DNA of 64,000 nucleotides from the NCBI RefSeq assembly GCF_009827515.1, contig NZ_WTYO01000001.1, positions 1-64,000 of the forward strand. The letters are read 5' to 3'. Origin of the DNA: Pelagerythrobacter marinus (GTDB lineage Bacteria; Pseudomonadota; Alphaproteobacteria; Sphingomonadales; Sphingomonadaceae). Below, one piece after another: positions 24,847 through 32,259 of this stretch (the stretch's first letter is position 1; each line of letters opens with the position of its first letter). Made by a program: the position numbers and the translations under genes. Below the pieces are notes generated by a model that searched no databases, was not told the DNA's origin, and worked only from the letters and a program-made list of their open reading frames with translations.

Positions 24847-26865
24847 CTAGAACCGCGCGCGAAGGCCGCCGAAGACGGCGCGCCGCTCGACCGGGTAGAA
24901 GATGGCGGACGTGGGCGTCGCGGTGATCGCCGCGCTGATGTCGCCCACCGCGGCCTCGCCCAGCAGGTTGCGCGCATCGAGGAACAGGTCGATCCCCTCG
25001 GCCACGGTCGCGCCCGCGGTCAGGCCGACGAGGGCGTAGCCGTCCACTCGCAGGCTGTTGGCATAGTCGGCCCAGGCCCCGCGCGGGACCCATTCGACGC
25101 TGGGGGCCAGGTGCAGGGCATCGGTGCCGAGGCGCAGCTCCGCGCGGTAGAGGTGCTCGGGCACGACAGGCAGGCGGTTGTCGCCGTACTGGGCGTCGTC
25201 GATGAAGCGGAAATCGCTGTACTGGTAGATCTGCCGCAGCCGGGCCCAGGGCGCGAGATCGAGCGACAGCGCCGCCTCGATCCCCTGGTGCCGCGTCTCG
25301 CCCGCGTTGAAGGTGGCGGCGGGGATGTCGGGCCCGATGTCGAACTGCAGCAGCTCGCCCTTCAGATCGGCGCGGTAGGCACTGAGATCCCACTGCACGA
25401 TCCCGCGCCGGCCGCGCGTGCCGGCCTCCAGCGTCCAGGCGCGCTGCGGGTCGAGATCGACGAAGCCGGCGATCTGGGCCAGTTCGATGAAGCCGGGAAA
25501 CTCGACCGAGCGGCTGTAGTTGGCGAAGACCTGGACGCCCGGCGCCGGCTCGTAGAGCAGGCCGAAGCGGGGGGAGAACGCGTCGTAGTCCGCCCGCCCG
25601 GTGACATCGACCGCGCCGCCCATGAAGGCGTTGTAGCGCAAGTGCTGCCGGCGGTAGCCGTCGGCATAGACCCCGCCGGCGATCAGTTGCAGCGCGTCGA
25701 GCGGGCGATAGCGGACTTCGCCGTAGACGCTGGCGCTGCGCGCGTCCTGGTCGGCATCGAAGGTCAGATCGCCGCGCTCGCCCTCGAGATTGACGAAGCG
25801 CTTGGACCGGGTGTCGCCGAAACGCGCCTCCCCGCCCAGGGTCAGGGCGAAGCGGCCGGCCGCGTAGTCGAAGCGCGCATAGACTCCCCGGTCGAGCGAT
25901 TCCTGGTCCACGATCTGGAAGATCGGGTGGTAGAGCGACTTGGCATTCACGAACACGCCGGCATCGACCTGTCCCCGGTCGAGGCGCAGGCGGGTGCGGT
26001 TCTGCAGACGCAGCGAATCGATGTCGCGCGCCATGTCGCCGGCGAAGTTGCCCGTCTCCGGCGCCGTGCGCACCGTTTCGAGGTCCAGCGCGCCGGGCAG
26101 TTCCTGGTTGATGTTGTTGACGCTGGCGTAGAAGCGCGTCTCCACCCGCTCGGCCAGGTCGATCCCGGCATTGCCGTGGAAGCGGAACGATCGGCGCGCG
26201 GCATGGTCGCGGTCGCCGTCCGACCGGTCGAAGGCGATCGCCGCCCAGGCATCGCCCGCCCCGGCCTCGAGCCCGGCGGAGGCGAGCGCGCGTAGGGTGT
26301 CGAAGCTGCCGGCATCGGCGCGCAGGTAGAGGCCGCCGGCCGTCTCGCCGGTCGGCGTCACCCCGTTGATGGCGCCGCCCAGCGTGCCCGAGCCGAAGCG
26401 CAGCGCATTCGCCCCGCGATAGACCTCAAGGTGGTCGAAGAAGATCGGGTCCAGTTCCTGGAAATCGCCGTTGTCGTCGGCGAGGTTGATCGGCACCCCG
26501 TCCTGCAACAGCGTGATCCCGCGCATGTGGTACCCGCGCGAGAGGCCGGAACCGCGGATCGAGATGCGCACTTCCTGGCCGTAGCGCGGCTGGAGATAGA
26601 CGCCGGGCGAGAAGGCGAGAACGTCGCGCAGCGAGACGGGCGACTTGTCGGCGTAATCCTCGTGCGTGACGACGTCGGTGCCCCCGGGCGTGGCGTCGGC
26701 GCGGTCCTGCGCCGCGTCGGCCGCGCGAGCGCCGGTGACGATGATCGTGCGGCCCTCGGCCCCCCCGGCGCCTTCCGCGGTCGCGGTTTCGGTGGCGGTT
26801 TCGGCGTGGGCGGGCAGGGCGAAGCAGGCGAGCGATGCCGCGAGGGCAATGCGTGAAATGGTCAT
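24847..26865 (-). CDS. TonB-dependent receptor, probably for a metal complex
   Basis: A 672-residue outer-membrane receptor. Signal peptide residues 1-21 (ending P-A-H-A-E). The plug contains DVLAFSPGVYLQPRYGQEVR, I-S-I-R-G-S-G-L-S-R-G-Y-H and LEVYRGANALRFGSGTLGGA, and the barrel ends in a terminal phenylalanine (L-R-A-R-F). It resembles FecA/FepA-like receptors. It lies between SCO and PepSY genes, so copper or a copper/iron chelate is the likely ligand; this is inferred from the neighbours only. Confidence 0.88.
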   Translation of the reverse strand: MTISRIALAASLACFALPAHAETATETATAEGAGGAEGRTIIVTGARAADAAQDRADATPGGTDVVTHEDYADKSPVSLRDVLAFSPGVYLQPRYGQEVRISIRGSGLSRGYHMRGITLLQDGVPINLADDNGDFQELDPIFFDHLEVYRGANALRFGSGTLGGAINGVTPTGETAGGLYLRADAGSFDTLRALASAGLEAGAGDAWAAIAFDRSDGDRDHAARRSFRFHGNAGIDLAERVETRFYASVNNINQELPGALDLETVRTAPETGNFAGDMARDIDSLRLQNRTRLRLDRGQVDAGVFVNAKSLYHPIFQIVDQESLDRGVYARFDYAAGRFALTLGGEARFGDTRSKRFVNLEGERGDLTFDADQDARSASVYGEVRYRPLDALQLIAGGVYADGYRRQHLRYNAFMGGAVDVTGRADYDAFSPRFGLLYEPAPGVQVFANYSRSVEFPGFIELAQIAGFVDLDPQRAWTLEAGTRGRRGIVQWDLSAYRADLKGELLQFDIGPDIPAATFNAGETRHQGIEAALSLDLAPWARLRQIYQYSDFRFIDDAQYGDNRLPVVPEHLYRAELRLGTDALHLAPSVEWVPRGAWADYANSLRVDGYALVGLTAGATVAEGIDLFLDARNLLGEAAVGDISAAITATPTSAIFYPVERRAVFGGLRARF

Positions 26866-26898
26866 GGTTCGGCTATCCTGGAAGAAAGGGAGCGAGGA

Positions 26899-27516
26899 TC
26901 AGGCGACGAGCCGCTCGAGCTTGGCGAGCGCGCTGTCGGCGTCCTCGTGATGGTCGATGATCGATTGCAGGCGGCCGTCGCGGTCCATCAGGAAGACCGA
27001 GGCCGAGTGATCGACGGTATAGCCGCCGCCATCGATCGGCACCTGCTCGTAGAACACGTGGTAGGCCTGCGTGATCGCCTCGACCTGCTCCGGCGTGCCC
27101 GTCAGGCCCATGATGGGCGTGTCGAACAGCGCGACGTAGTTGCCGATGTCCTCCGGCCGGTCGATCTCCGGGTCGACCGAGACGAAGACGATCTCGAACT
27201 CGTCGCCCTCGTCCCCCATCCGCTCGCGGAGCCGGGCCAGCCGGGCGAGGGTCGTCGGGCAGACGTCCGGGCAGCGGGTGAAACCGAAGAAGATCGCGAA
27301 GGGCCTGCCGGCCAGCGTCCGCTCGGTCACGGTCGAACCGTCGGCGGCGGTCAGCGTGAACGGCCCGCCGACGCTGTCGGCGAAGTCGCTCGTTGGGCCC
27401 TCGGGCCGGTTGGTCGCTGCATAGAGGGCGATGCCGGCGGCTGCGAACACCGCCAGCCAGAGCGCGCGGCGCAGGTGCTTCAGCCAGCCGCGGGGCTGCG
27501 CGGGGCGGTCAGTCAT
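26899..27516 (-). CDS. SCO1/SenC family copper protein
   Basis: A 205-residue protein anchored by one N-terminal helix (about 17-35) with a thioredoxin-like domain. It has the copper-binding CxxxC motif in FGFTRCPDVCPTTLARL and the distal histidine in Y-T-V-D-H-S-A-S-V-F-L. SCO proteins deliver copper to, or reduce the CuA site of, cytochrome oxidase. Its start overlaps the PCuAC gene end by eight bases. A second SCO gene is at 58011. Confidence 0.92.
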   Translation of the reverse strand: MTDRPAQPRGWLKHLRRALWLAVFAAAGIALYAATNRPEGPTSDFADSVGGPFTLTAADGSTVTERTLAGRPFAIFFGFTRCPDVCPTTLARLARLRERMGDEGDEFEIVFVSVDPEIDRPEDIGNYVALFDTPIMGLTGTPEQVEAITQAYHVFYEQVPIDGGGYTVDHSASVFLMDRDGRLQSIIDHHEDADSALAKLERLVA

Positions 27517-28072
27517 CGTGCGCCTCCCCCGGCCCCTCGGCCCCGATCGGGCGGACGTCGAGCGCGACCGTGACCGCGTCCGCGCGCTCGAATGTCAGCG
27601 TCAGGGGCACTTCGGCCCCCTGCCGCAGCGGCTCGCGCAGGCCCATCAGCATGATGTGATAGCCGCCGGGTTCCAGCGTTACCGTGCCGCCCACGGGGAT
27701 CGGCAGCCCGCCGGCGATCTCGCGCATCCGCATGACGCCGCCGGCCATGTCGACGCTGTGCACCTGGACATCCTCGGCGACGGGGGTGCTGCCGCCCAGC
27801 AGGCGGTCGGGCTCCGCGCCGCGGTTGTCCAGCGTCAGGAAGGCGCCGCCCGCGTCCTGTCCGGGCGCGGTCTCGCGCGACCAGGCGGCCTGCACGGCCA
27901 CGACGGCCGCGCCCGGTGCCTCGCCCGGCGGTTCGTCGGCAGGGTCCGCGCCGCAGCCGGCGAGCGGGATCGAAAGGGCAAGGAGGGCGGCTGCCGCCCA
28001 GTGGGTACGAACGGGCCCGGCACGGCCGGATACCCGATGCCGCCCGCGCAGGCGGCCAATATGCTTGGTCAT
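27509..28072 (-). CDS. PCu(A)C copper chaperone lipoprotein
   Basis: A 187-residue periplasmic copper(I) chaperone. The basic N-terminus is followed by a hydrophobic stretch and lipobox I-P-L-A-G-C, so it is probably lipid anchored. The copper site H-x10-M ... H-x-M is present: V-H-S-V-D-M-A-G-G-V-M-R-M and, later, G-G-Y-H-I-M-L-M-G-L. It is co-encoded with SCO, its known partner in CuA-site assembly. A C-terminal tail ends E-A-H-D-D. The start at 28072 (MTKHIG) precedes the signal sequence by an unusually long basic stretch of some 27 residues; an internal start is possible. Confidence 0.92.
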   Translation of the reverse strand: MTKHIGRLRGRHRVSGRAGPVRTHWAAAALLALSIPLAGCGADPADEPPGEAPGAAVVAVQAAWSRETAPGQDAGGAFLTLDNRGAEPDRLLGGSTPVAEDVQVHSVDMAGGVMRMREIAGGLPIPVGGTVTLEPGGYHIMLMGLREPLRQGAEVPLTLTFERADAVTVALDVRPIGAEGPGEAHDD

Positions 28073-28147
28073 GTCACTATTGCTCCGCACAGCCCGGCCA
28101 TGCGCCTCGCGCGCGGCCGGATCGCCAGGAAGGATCGGTTCAGATCG

Positions 28148-28552
28148 TCAGGCGGCTGCCGGGGGCGCGCGCAGCGGCGGGCGGAGATAGGGAATGCGCG
28201 CGAGCGGCGCGCCGGTGCGCGGCGCGAGGCCGAGCACGAGGATGAAGGCGAAGGCGGCGGCGAGCAGGACCGGGTCCGCGCCGCCGAGCGCCGCCTTGGA
28301 AAGCCCGGTGAAGGCGCAGTGATCGCCGGCCCCGGCGTCGTCCGCGTGGCCCTGTCCCGCGCCCGGCACGACGATGTCCACCGTCTGGCCCTGGTCCAGC
28401 CCGCCGGTGCAGATCGTGACGGTCAGCACCCGGTCGGGCGCGGCGGAGACCATCATCCCGGCGGGAACGGCGATCTTGAAGCAGAACGCGGCGACGAGCA
28501 GCACGATCGCCAGGCGGCGATGCCGTCGAATCAAGGCGCGCAACTGCGTCAT
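28148..28552 (-). CDS. DUF2946-like small membrane protein
   Basis: A 134-residue protein with an N-terminal hydrophobic helix (about 13-36, with C-F), a periplasmic loop that holds G-D-H-C-A-F-T-G-L, and a second helix (about 94-112). It matches the layout of DUF2946-type proteins, which are commonly the first gene in front of copper-related TonB receptors and PepSY genes. It is the promoter-proximal gene of the copper-type operon. The family assignment rests on size, helices and place more than on a strong motif. Confidence 0.65.
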   Translation of the reverse strand: MTQLRALIRRHRRLAIVLLVAAFCFKIAVPAGMMVSAAPDRVLTVTICTGGLDQGQTVDIVVPGAGQGHADDAGAGDHCAFTGLSKAALGGADPVLLAAAFAFILVLGLAPRTGAPLARIPYLRPPLRAPPAAA

Positions 28553-28830
28553 CGACCGCGCCCCTTATCGCCCCCGCCCGCGCTTGTCATCCACCCAGCC
28601 GGCGCGCCCGCCCCGGCCGGTCAACTGGCCCTGTTCGTATCGGTCCTCGGACGGGCCGACCCCGGCGCCGCGCCCCTGGTTCGCGTTCGGTCTGGCCGGT
28701 CCAGCGTTCAGGGTGGTGGCCCGGTGCCCGGTGCCCGGTCCCCAGTGCCCGCTGCCTGGGGCCGAAGGCGAGAACCAGCATGCCGGCCCGGGAGCCGCGG
28801 CCGGCACGCTGGACGCTTGCGGAAGGGTTT

Positions 28831-29301
28831 CTAGCGTTGGTGGCGCCGCTCTTCCGCGCGCTTTCGGAATGCGGCGAGTTCCTCGCGATCGACCACGCCG
28901 TCGCGGTTGCCGTCGGCCATGTCGAACACGCGCGCTCGGCCATGAACGAATTCATGGCGTTCGACCTTGCCGATGCCATCCTCGTCCATCGCGTCGATCA
29001 ACTGCCTGATCCGTTCGCCCGACCGGCGGCGGAGCAGCCCGCGGCGACCGCGGTCGCTGCTGTCGAGGGCGCCGTCGCGGTTCCTGTCGAGCCGGTCAAA
29101 CAGCCGGGCCTTGCCGGCAGTGAACTCCTCCCGCGTGACGCGGCCGTCGCCGTTGGCATCGGCGCGCAGCAGCAATTGCGCGGGGTCGCGCGACTGCGCC
29201 TCGGCGGCGGGGGCGAGGGCCATTGCGCTGCCGGCCAGCACGACGGGCCACACAGTGCGTTCCATCGTGCTTCGTCCTGTCATCGTGCTAAGTCCTTTCA
29301 T
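28831..29301 (-). CDS. Exported EF-hand calcium-binding protein
   Basis: A 156-residue protein with a signal peptide (ending A-A-E-A-Q). Four EF-hand-like loops follow: D-A-N-G-D-G-R-V-T-R-E-E (canonical), D-R-N-R-D-G-A-L-D-S-S-D (position 12 altered), D-E-D-G-I-G-K-V-E-R-H-E (position 5 is isoleucine, so weaker) and D-G-N-R-D-G-V-V-D-R-E-E. Three ATG codons stand in frame at 29301, 29283 and 29265 within an 18-base imperfect duplication; all give the same signal peptide core, and the first has GGGAGAG upstream. Function is unknown; it may be a periplasmic calcium sensor or buffer. Confidence 0.85.
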   Translation of the reverse strand: MKGLSTMTGRSTMERTVWPVVLAGSAMALAPAAEAQSRDPAQLLLRADANGDGRVTREEFTAGKARLFDRLDRNRDGALDSSDRGRRGLLRRRSGERIRQLIDAMDEDGIGKVERHEFVHGRARVFDMADGNRDGVVDREELAAFRKRAEERRHQR

Positions 29302-29399
29302 CACGTCTCTCCCTTCCGATCGGGCCGTGGACGATTGGGGGGCGGTTCCGCTGCCTTTCCGCGGGTGTCGCGGCTGCACGCGCTGGATGCCGGCCATTG

Positions 29400-30059
29400 T
29401 CAGGCGCCCGCCGGCTCGTGCCGGGCATAGTCGGCGAGCTGGCTGTCCAGCGCTGCGCGAAACGCCGGCCGCCCCTCGCACCGCGCGAGATAGGGCCCGA
29501 GCACGGGATCGGCCGAGCACAAGTCGGTATGGCCCGCCAGCCGCAGGACGCTCGCCATCAGGATATCCGCCGCGCTGAAGCGATCGACGAGATACGCGCG
29601 CCCTTCCAGCCGCCCCGCCACCACCGCCAGCCGGTCGCGAACCGTCTCGACCAGGCCGGGGCGGCGCGCCGGTGCCCAGCTTTCCGCGCCGTGCAGCATG
29701 TCGAGGGCAAAGAGCGCGTCCAGCGGCGGCTCGAGGGTATTGAGGGCGGCATGCATCCACACGACGACCTCGCGCCGCGGGGCCGTCTCCGTCGGCATGA
29801 GGGCTTCGCTCTCTTCGGCGACGAGCTGGACGATCGCACCCGATTCGAACAGGGCCGTCCCGTCGATAATCGCGGCGGGAACCATGCCGAACGGCTGCTT
29901 GCGCAGGTAGGCCGGGGCCTTGCGTTCCGATGGGTCAACCAGGTCGACTTCGTAAGGCAGGCCCGCCTCTTCCGGGGCCCAGCGCACGCGCAGGTCGCGC
30001 ACGATCCCGCGCGCGAACGGGGGCACCTGGCGAAAGCCGGTTACGGTGAATTCGGTCAT
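29400..30059 (-). CDS. Glutathione S-transferase family protein
   Basis: A 219-residue two-domain protein. The thioredoxin-like N-terminal domain has V-R-W-A-P-E-E-A-G-L-P-Y-E, the cis-proline F-G-M-V-P-A and the glutathione gamma-glutamyl contact L-F-E-S-G-A-I-V. The all-helical C-terminal domain contains F-S-A-A-D-I-L-M-A-S, the conserved N-capping motif. Length is typical. It diverges from the HTH protein gene at 30252. Substrate is unknown. Confidence 0.92.
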   Translation of the reverse strand: MTEFTVTGFRQVPPFARGIVRDLRVRWAPEEAGLPYEVDLVDPSERKAPAYLRKQPFGMVPAAIIDGTALFESGAIVQLVAEESEALMPTETAPRREVVVWMHAALNTLEPPLDALFALDMLHGAESWAPARRPGLVETVRDRLAVVAGRLEGRAYLVDRFSAADILMASVLRLAGHTDLCSADPVLGPYLARCEGRPAFRAALDSQLADYARHEPAGA

Positions 30060-30251
30060 CGTGGTTCTCCTGTCGGTTATCCGGCGGGCGCGTGCGGGCA
30101 TCGACCGGCAGCGGCGCGAGGGGGCCGCGCATTCGCGGCGCTTGCGCTTTTCCCCCTGCCTGCCGACACTGCCGCGATCGGCATGCCTTGGCCTCGCTCG
30201 GGCTAACCGGCGGAGCGCCGGGCCGAGAGTGACAAGTGTGACGGGATTAGG

Positions 30252-31475
30252 ATGGACTCGCAGATCGCCGCTGCCGCGCGCTCCTTGGGGGAAGGGGACC
30301 CGCTCTCCGCGCTGAAGCGCGTGAGCCTGCGCGGCGATCCGCCCGCGCTGGCCCTGCGGGGGATGGGCATGGCGCAGCTCGGCGACCTTGCCCGGGCGCG
30401 CGCGCTGTTGCGCAAGGCGGGGCGCGCCTTCGGATCGCGGGAAGCGGTCGCGCAGGCCCGGTGCGCCGTGGCCGAGGCCGAGATCGCGCTCGTCTCGCGC
30501 GATCTTGCCGGCCCGGCGGATCGGCTGGCCCGGGCCAGGGCGACGCTCGAATCGCGCGGCGACACGCGTAATGCCGCCCACGCCGGGGCGCTTGCCGCCC
30601 GCCGCCTGCTGCTGATCGGCCGGATCGGGCAGGCGGAGCAGGCTATCGACGGCGTCGATCCCGGCTGCCTGCCCGCCGTCTCCCGCGTCGGGTACTGGCT
30701 GGTGAGGGCAGGCATCGCGATGCGGCGGATACGTGCGGCGCCCGCGCGCGAGGCGCTGGACGAGGCCGATCGCATCGCCCGCCACCTCGCGATTCCCGCG
30801 CTCCAGGCGGAAGTCGACCGGGCGCGCGATGCCTTCGGGCAACCGGCCGCCTGCAGGATCGCGCGCGATCGGCGGCACCCCCTCGCGCTGGCCGAAGTGG
30901 AGGCGCTGTTCGGTTCCGGCGCGGTGGTGGTGGTCGATGCCTGTCGCCATGCCGTCCGCGGTGGGGCGACCGTCGTGCCCCTGGCGAGCCGGCCGGTGCT
31001 TTTTGCCCTGGTGCGCGCGCTGGCGGAGGCCTGGCCGGCCGATGTCTCGCGCGAAGATCTGCTGCTGCGCGCCTGTCGTGCGCGCCACGCCGACGAGAGC
31101 CACCGCGCGCGGTTGAGGGTCGAAGTGGGTCGCTTGCGGCGCGCGCTGGGCGATCTGGCGGACGTGGGGGCGACGGCGCGCGGGTTCGCCCTTGCACCGC
31201 GGGGCGGGCGGGAGCCGGTGGTCCTCGCGCCGCTGCGCGAACACCGGCACGGCGATGTCCTGGCCCTGCTGGCCGACGGGGAAGCCTGGTCCAGCTCCGC
31301 CCTCGCGCTCGCGCTGGGCGTCAGCGCCCGCACGGTCCAGCGCGCGCTGGAAAGGCTCGCGCACGACGGCGAGGCGGAACCGTTCGGGCGCGGGCGCGGC
31401 CGCCGCTGGGTCATCCGCAAGGCGCCCGGTTTCCCGACAGGCTTGTTACTCCCGGGTTCGCTGGGGCTGGGCTAG
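30252..31475 (+). CDS. HTH protein with N-terminal helical repeats
   Basis: A 407-residue probable regulator. The first 190 residues are arginine/alanine-rich helices with TPR-like periodicity (A-Q-L-G-D-L-A-R-A-R-A-L-L). The middle resembles an OmpR/BTAD-like winged segment (R-P-V-L-F-A-L-V-R-A-L-A, then SHRARLRVEVGRLRRALG). The C-terminal part has a further helix-turn-helix, LGVSARTVQRALERLAHDG, followed by a basic wing. It diverges from the GST gene and is followed by a propeller protein after 10 bases, so it may control both. I do not know a characterised homologue. Confidence 0.75.
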   Translation: MDSQIAAAARSLGEGDPLSALKRVSLRGDPPALALRGMGMAQLGDLARARALLRKAGRAFGSREAVAQARCAVAEAEIALVSRDLAGPADRLARARATLESRGDTRNAAHAGALAARRLLLIGRIGQAEQAIDGVDPGCLPAVSRVGYWLVRAGIAMRRIRAAPAREALDEADRIARHLAIPALQAEVDRARDAFGQPAACRIARDRRHPLALAEVEALFGSGAVVVVDACRHAVRGGATVVPLASRPVLFALVRALAEAWPADVSREDLLLRACRARHADESHRARLRVEVGRLRRALGDLADVGATARGFALAPRGGREPVVLAPLREHRHGDVLALLADGEAWSSSALALALGVSARTVQRALERLAHDGEAEPFGRGRGRRWVIRKAPGFPTGLLLPGSLGLG

Positions 31476-31485
31476 GCAGTCGGGC

Positions 31486-32154
31486 ATGACACAGAGCAAG
31501 GCAGATATCGTCGGCCATTACGGCCCCTTTCCCGGCGCGGACAATGTCGCCGGGGTCGCATTCGACGGCACGCGCGTCTGGTTCGCATCGGCGCAGGGCC
31601 TGCGGGCCTTCGACCCGGAAACCGGCGAGATCGGGGCGGAGCTGCCCAAGCTCGCCGACGCGGGAACGACGTTCGACGGCACTTACCTGTACCAGATCGC
31701 CGAGCTGACGATCCGCAAGATCGACCCGTCCAGCGGGGAGATCGTGCGCGAGATTCCCACCCCCGGCGACGACGGCGCCTCGGGCCTCGCCTGGGCCGAA
31801 GGCTCGCTGTGGGTCGGCAAGCACCGCGGGAAGAAGATCCACCGGGTCGATCCCGACACCGGCGAAATCCTCGGCACGATCGAATCGGATCGCTTCGTGA
31901 CCGGGGTCTGCTGGGTCGGCGCGGAGCTCTGGCACGGCACCTGGCAGGACGAACGGAGCGACCTGCGGCGCGTCGATCCACGCTCCGGCGCGGTGCTCGA
32001 ATGCCTGGAGATGCCGCGCGGCGCCGTCGTCTCCGGGCTCGATTCCGATGGCGAAGGCCGCTTTTTCTGCGGCGGCGGCCCCGAAGGGGGCGTGCGGGCC
32101 GTCCGTCTCCCGCGCGCGCAGCCGGGGGACCGGGGGGCGGCCGCGACGTCCTGA
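31486..32154 (+). CDS. Beta-propeller protein (glutaminyl cyclase-like/Vgb-like)
   Basis: A 222-residue protein composed of repeated blades: GVAFDGTRVWFASAQGLRAF, TTFDGTYLYQIAELTIRKID, S-G-L-A-W-A-E-G-S-L-W-V-G, GVCWVGAELWHGTWQDERSD. The D-P-x-T-G-E repeats at blade ends (D-P-E-T-G-E-I, D-P-D-T-G-E-I) are typical of streptogramin-lyase-like and glutamine-cyclotransferase-like propellers. No signal peptide is seen, so it is likely cytoplasmic. It follows the HTH gene by 10 bases. Its activity is unknown. Confidence 0.72.
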   Translation: MTQSKADIVGHYGPFPGADNVAGVAFDGTRVWFASAQGLRAFDPETGEIGAELPKLADAGTTFDGTYLYQIAELTIRKIDPSSGEIVREIPTPGDDGASGLAWAEGSLWVGKHRGKKIHRVDPDTGEILGTIESDRFVTGVCWVGAELWHGTWQDERSDLRRVDPRSGAVLECLEMPRGAVVSGLDSDGEGRFFCGGGPEGGVRAVRLPRAQPGDRGAAATS

Positions 32155-32259
32155 TATTCGCCGCCCGCGGCCGGTTCACGATTTTGCAACCGAACAGCCG
32201 CGGGCGCGTCACACGGCGGACCTAGCTGCCCATCCCGAACGCAACATTCGGGAGCCGCC

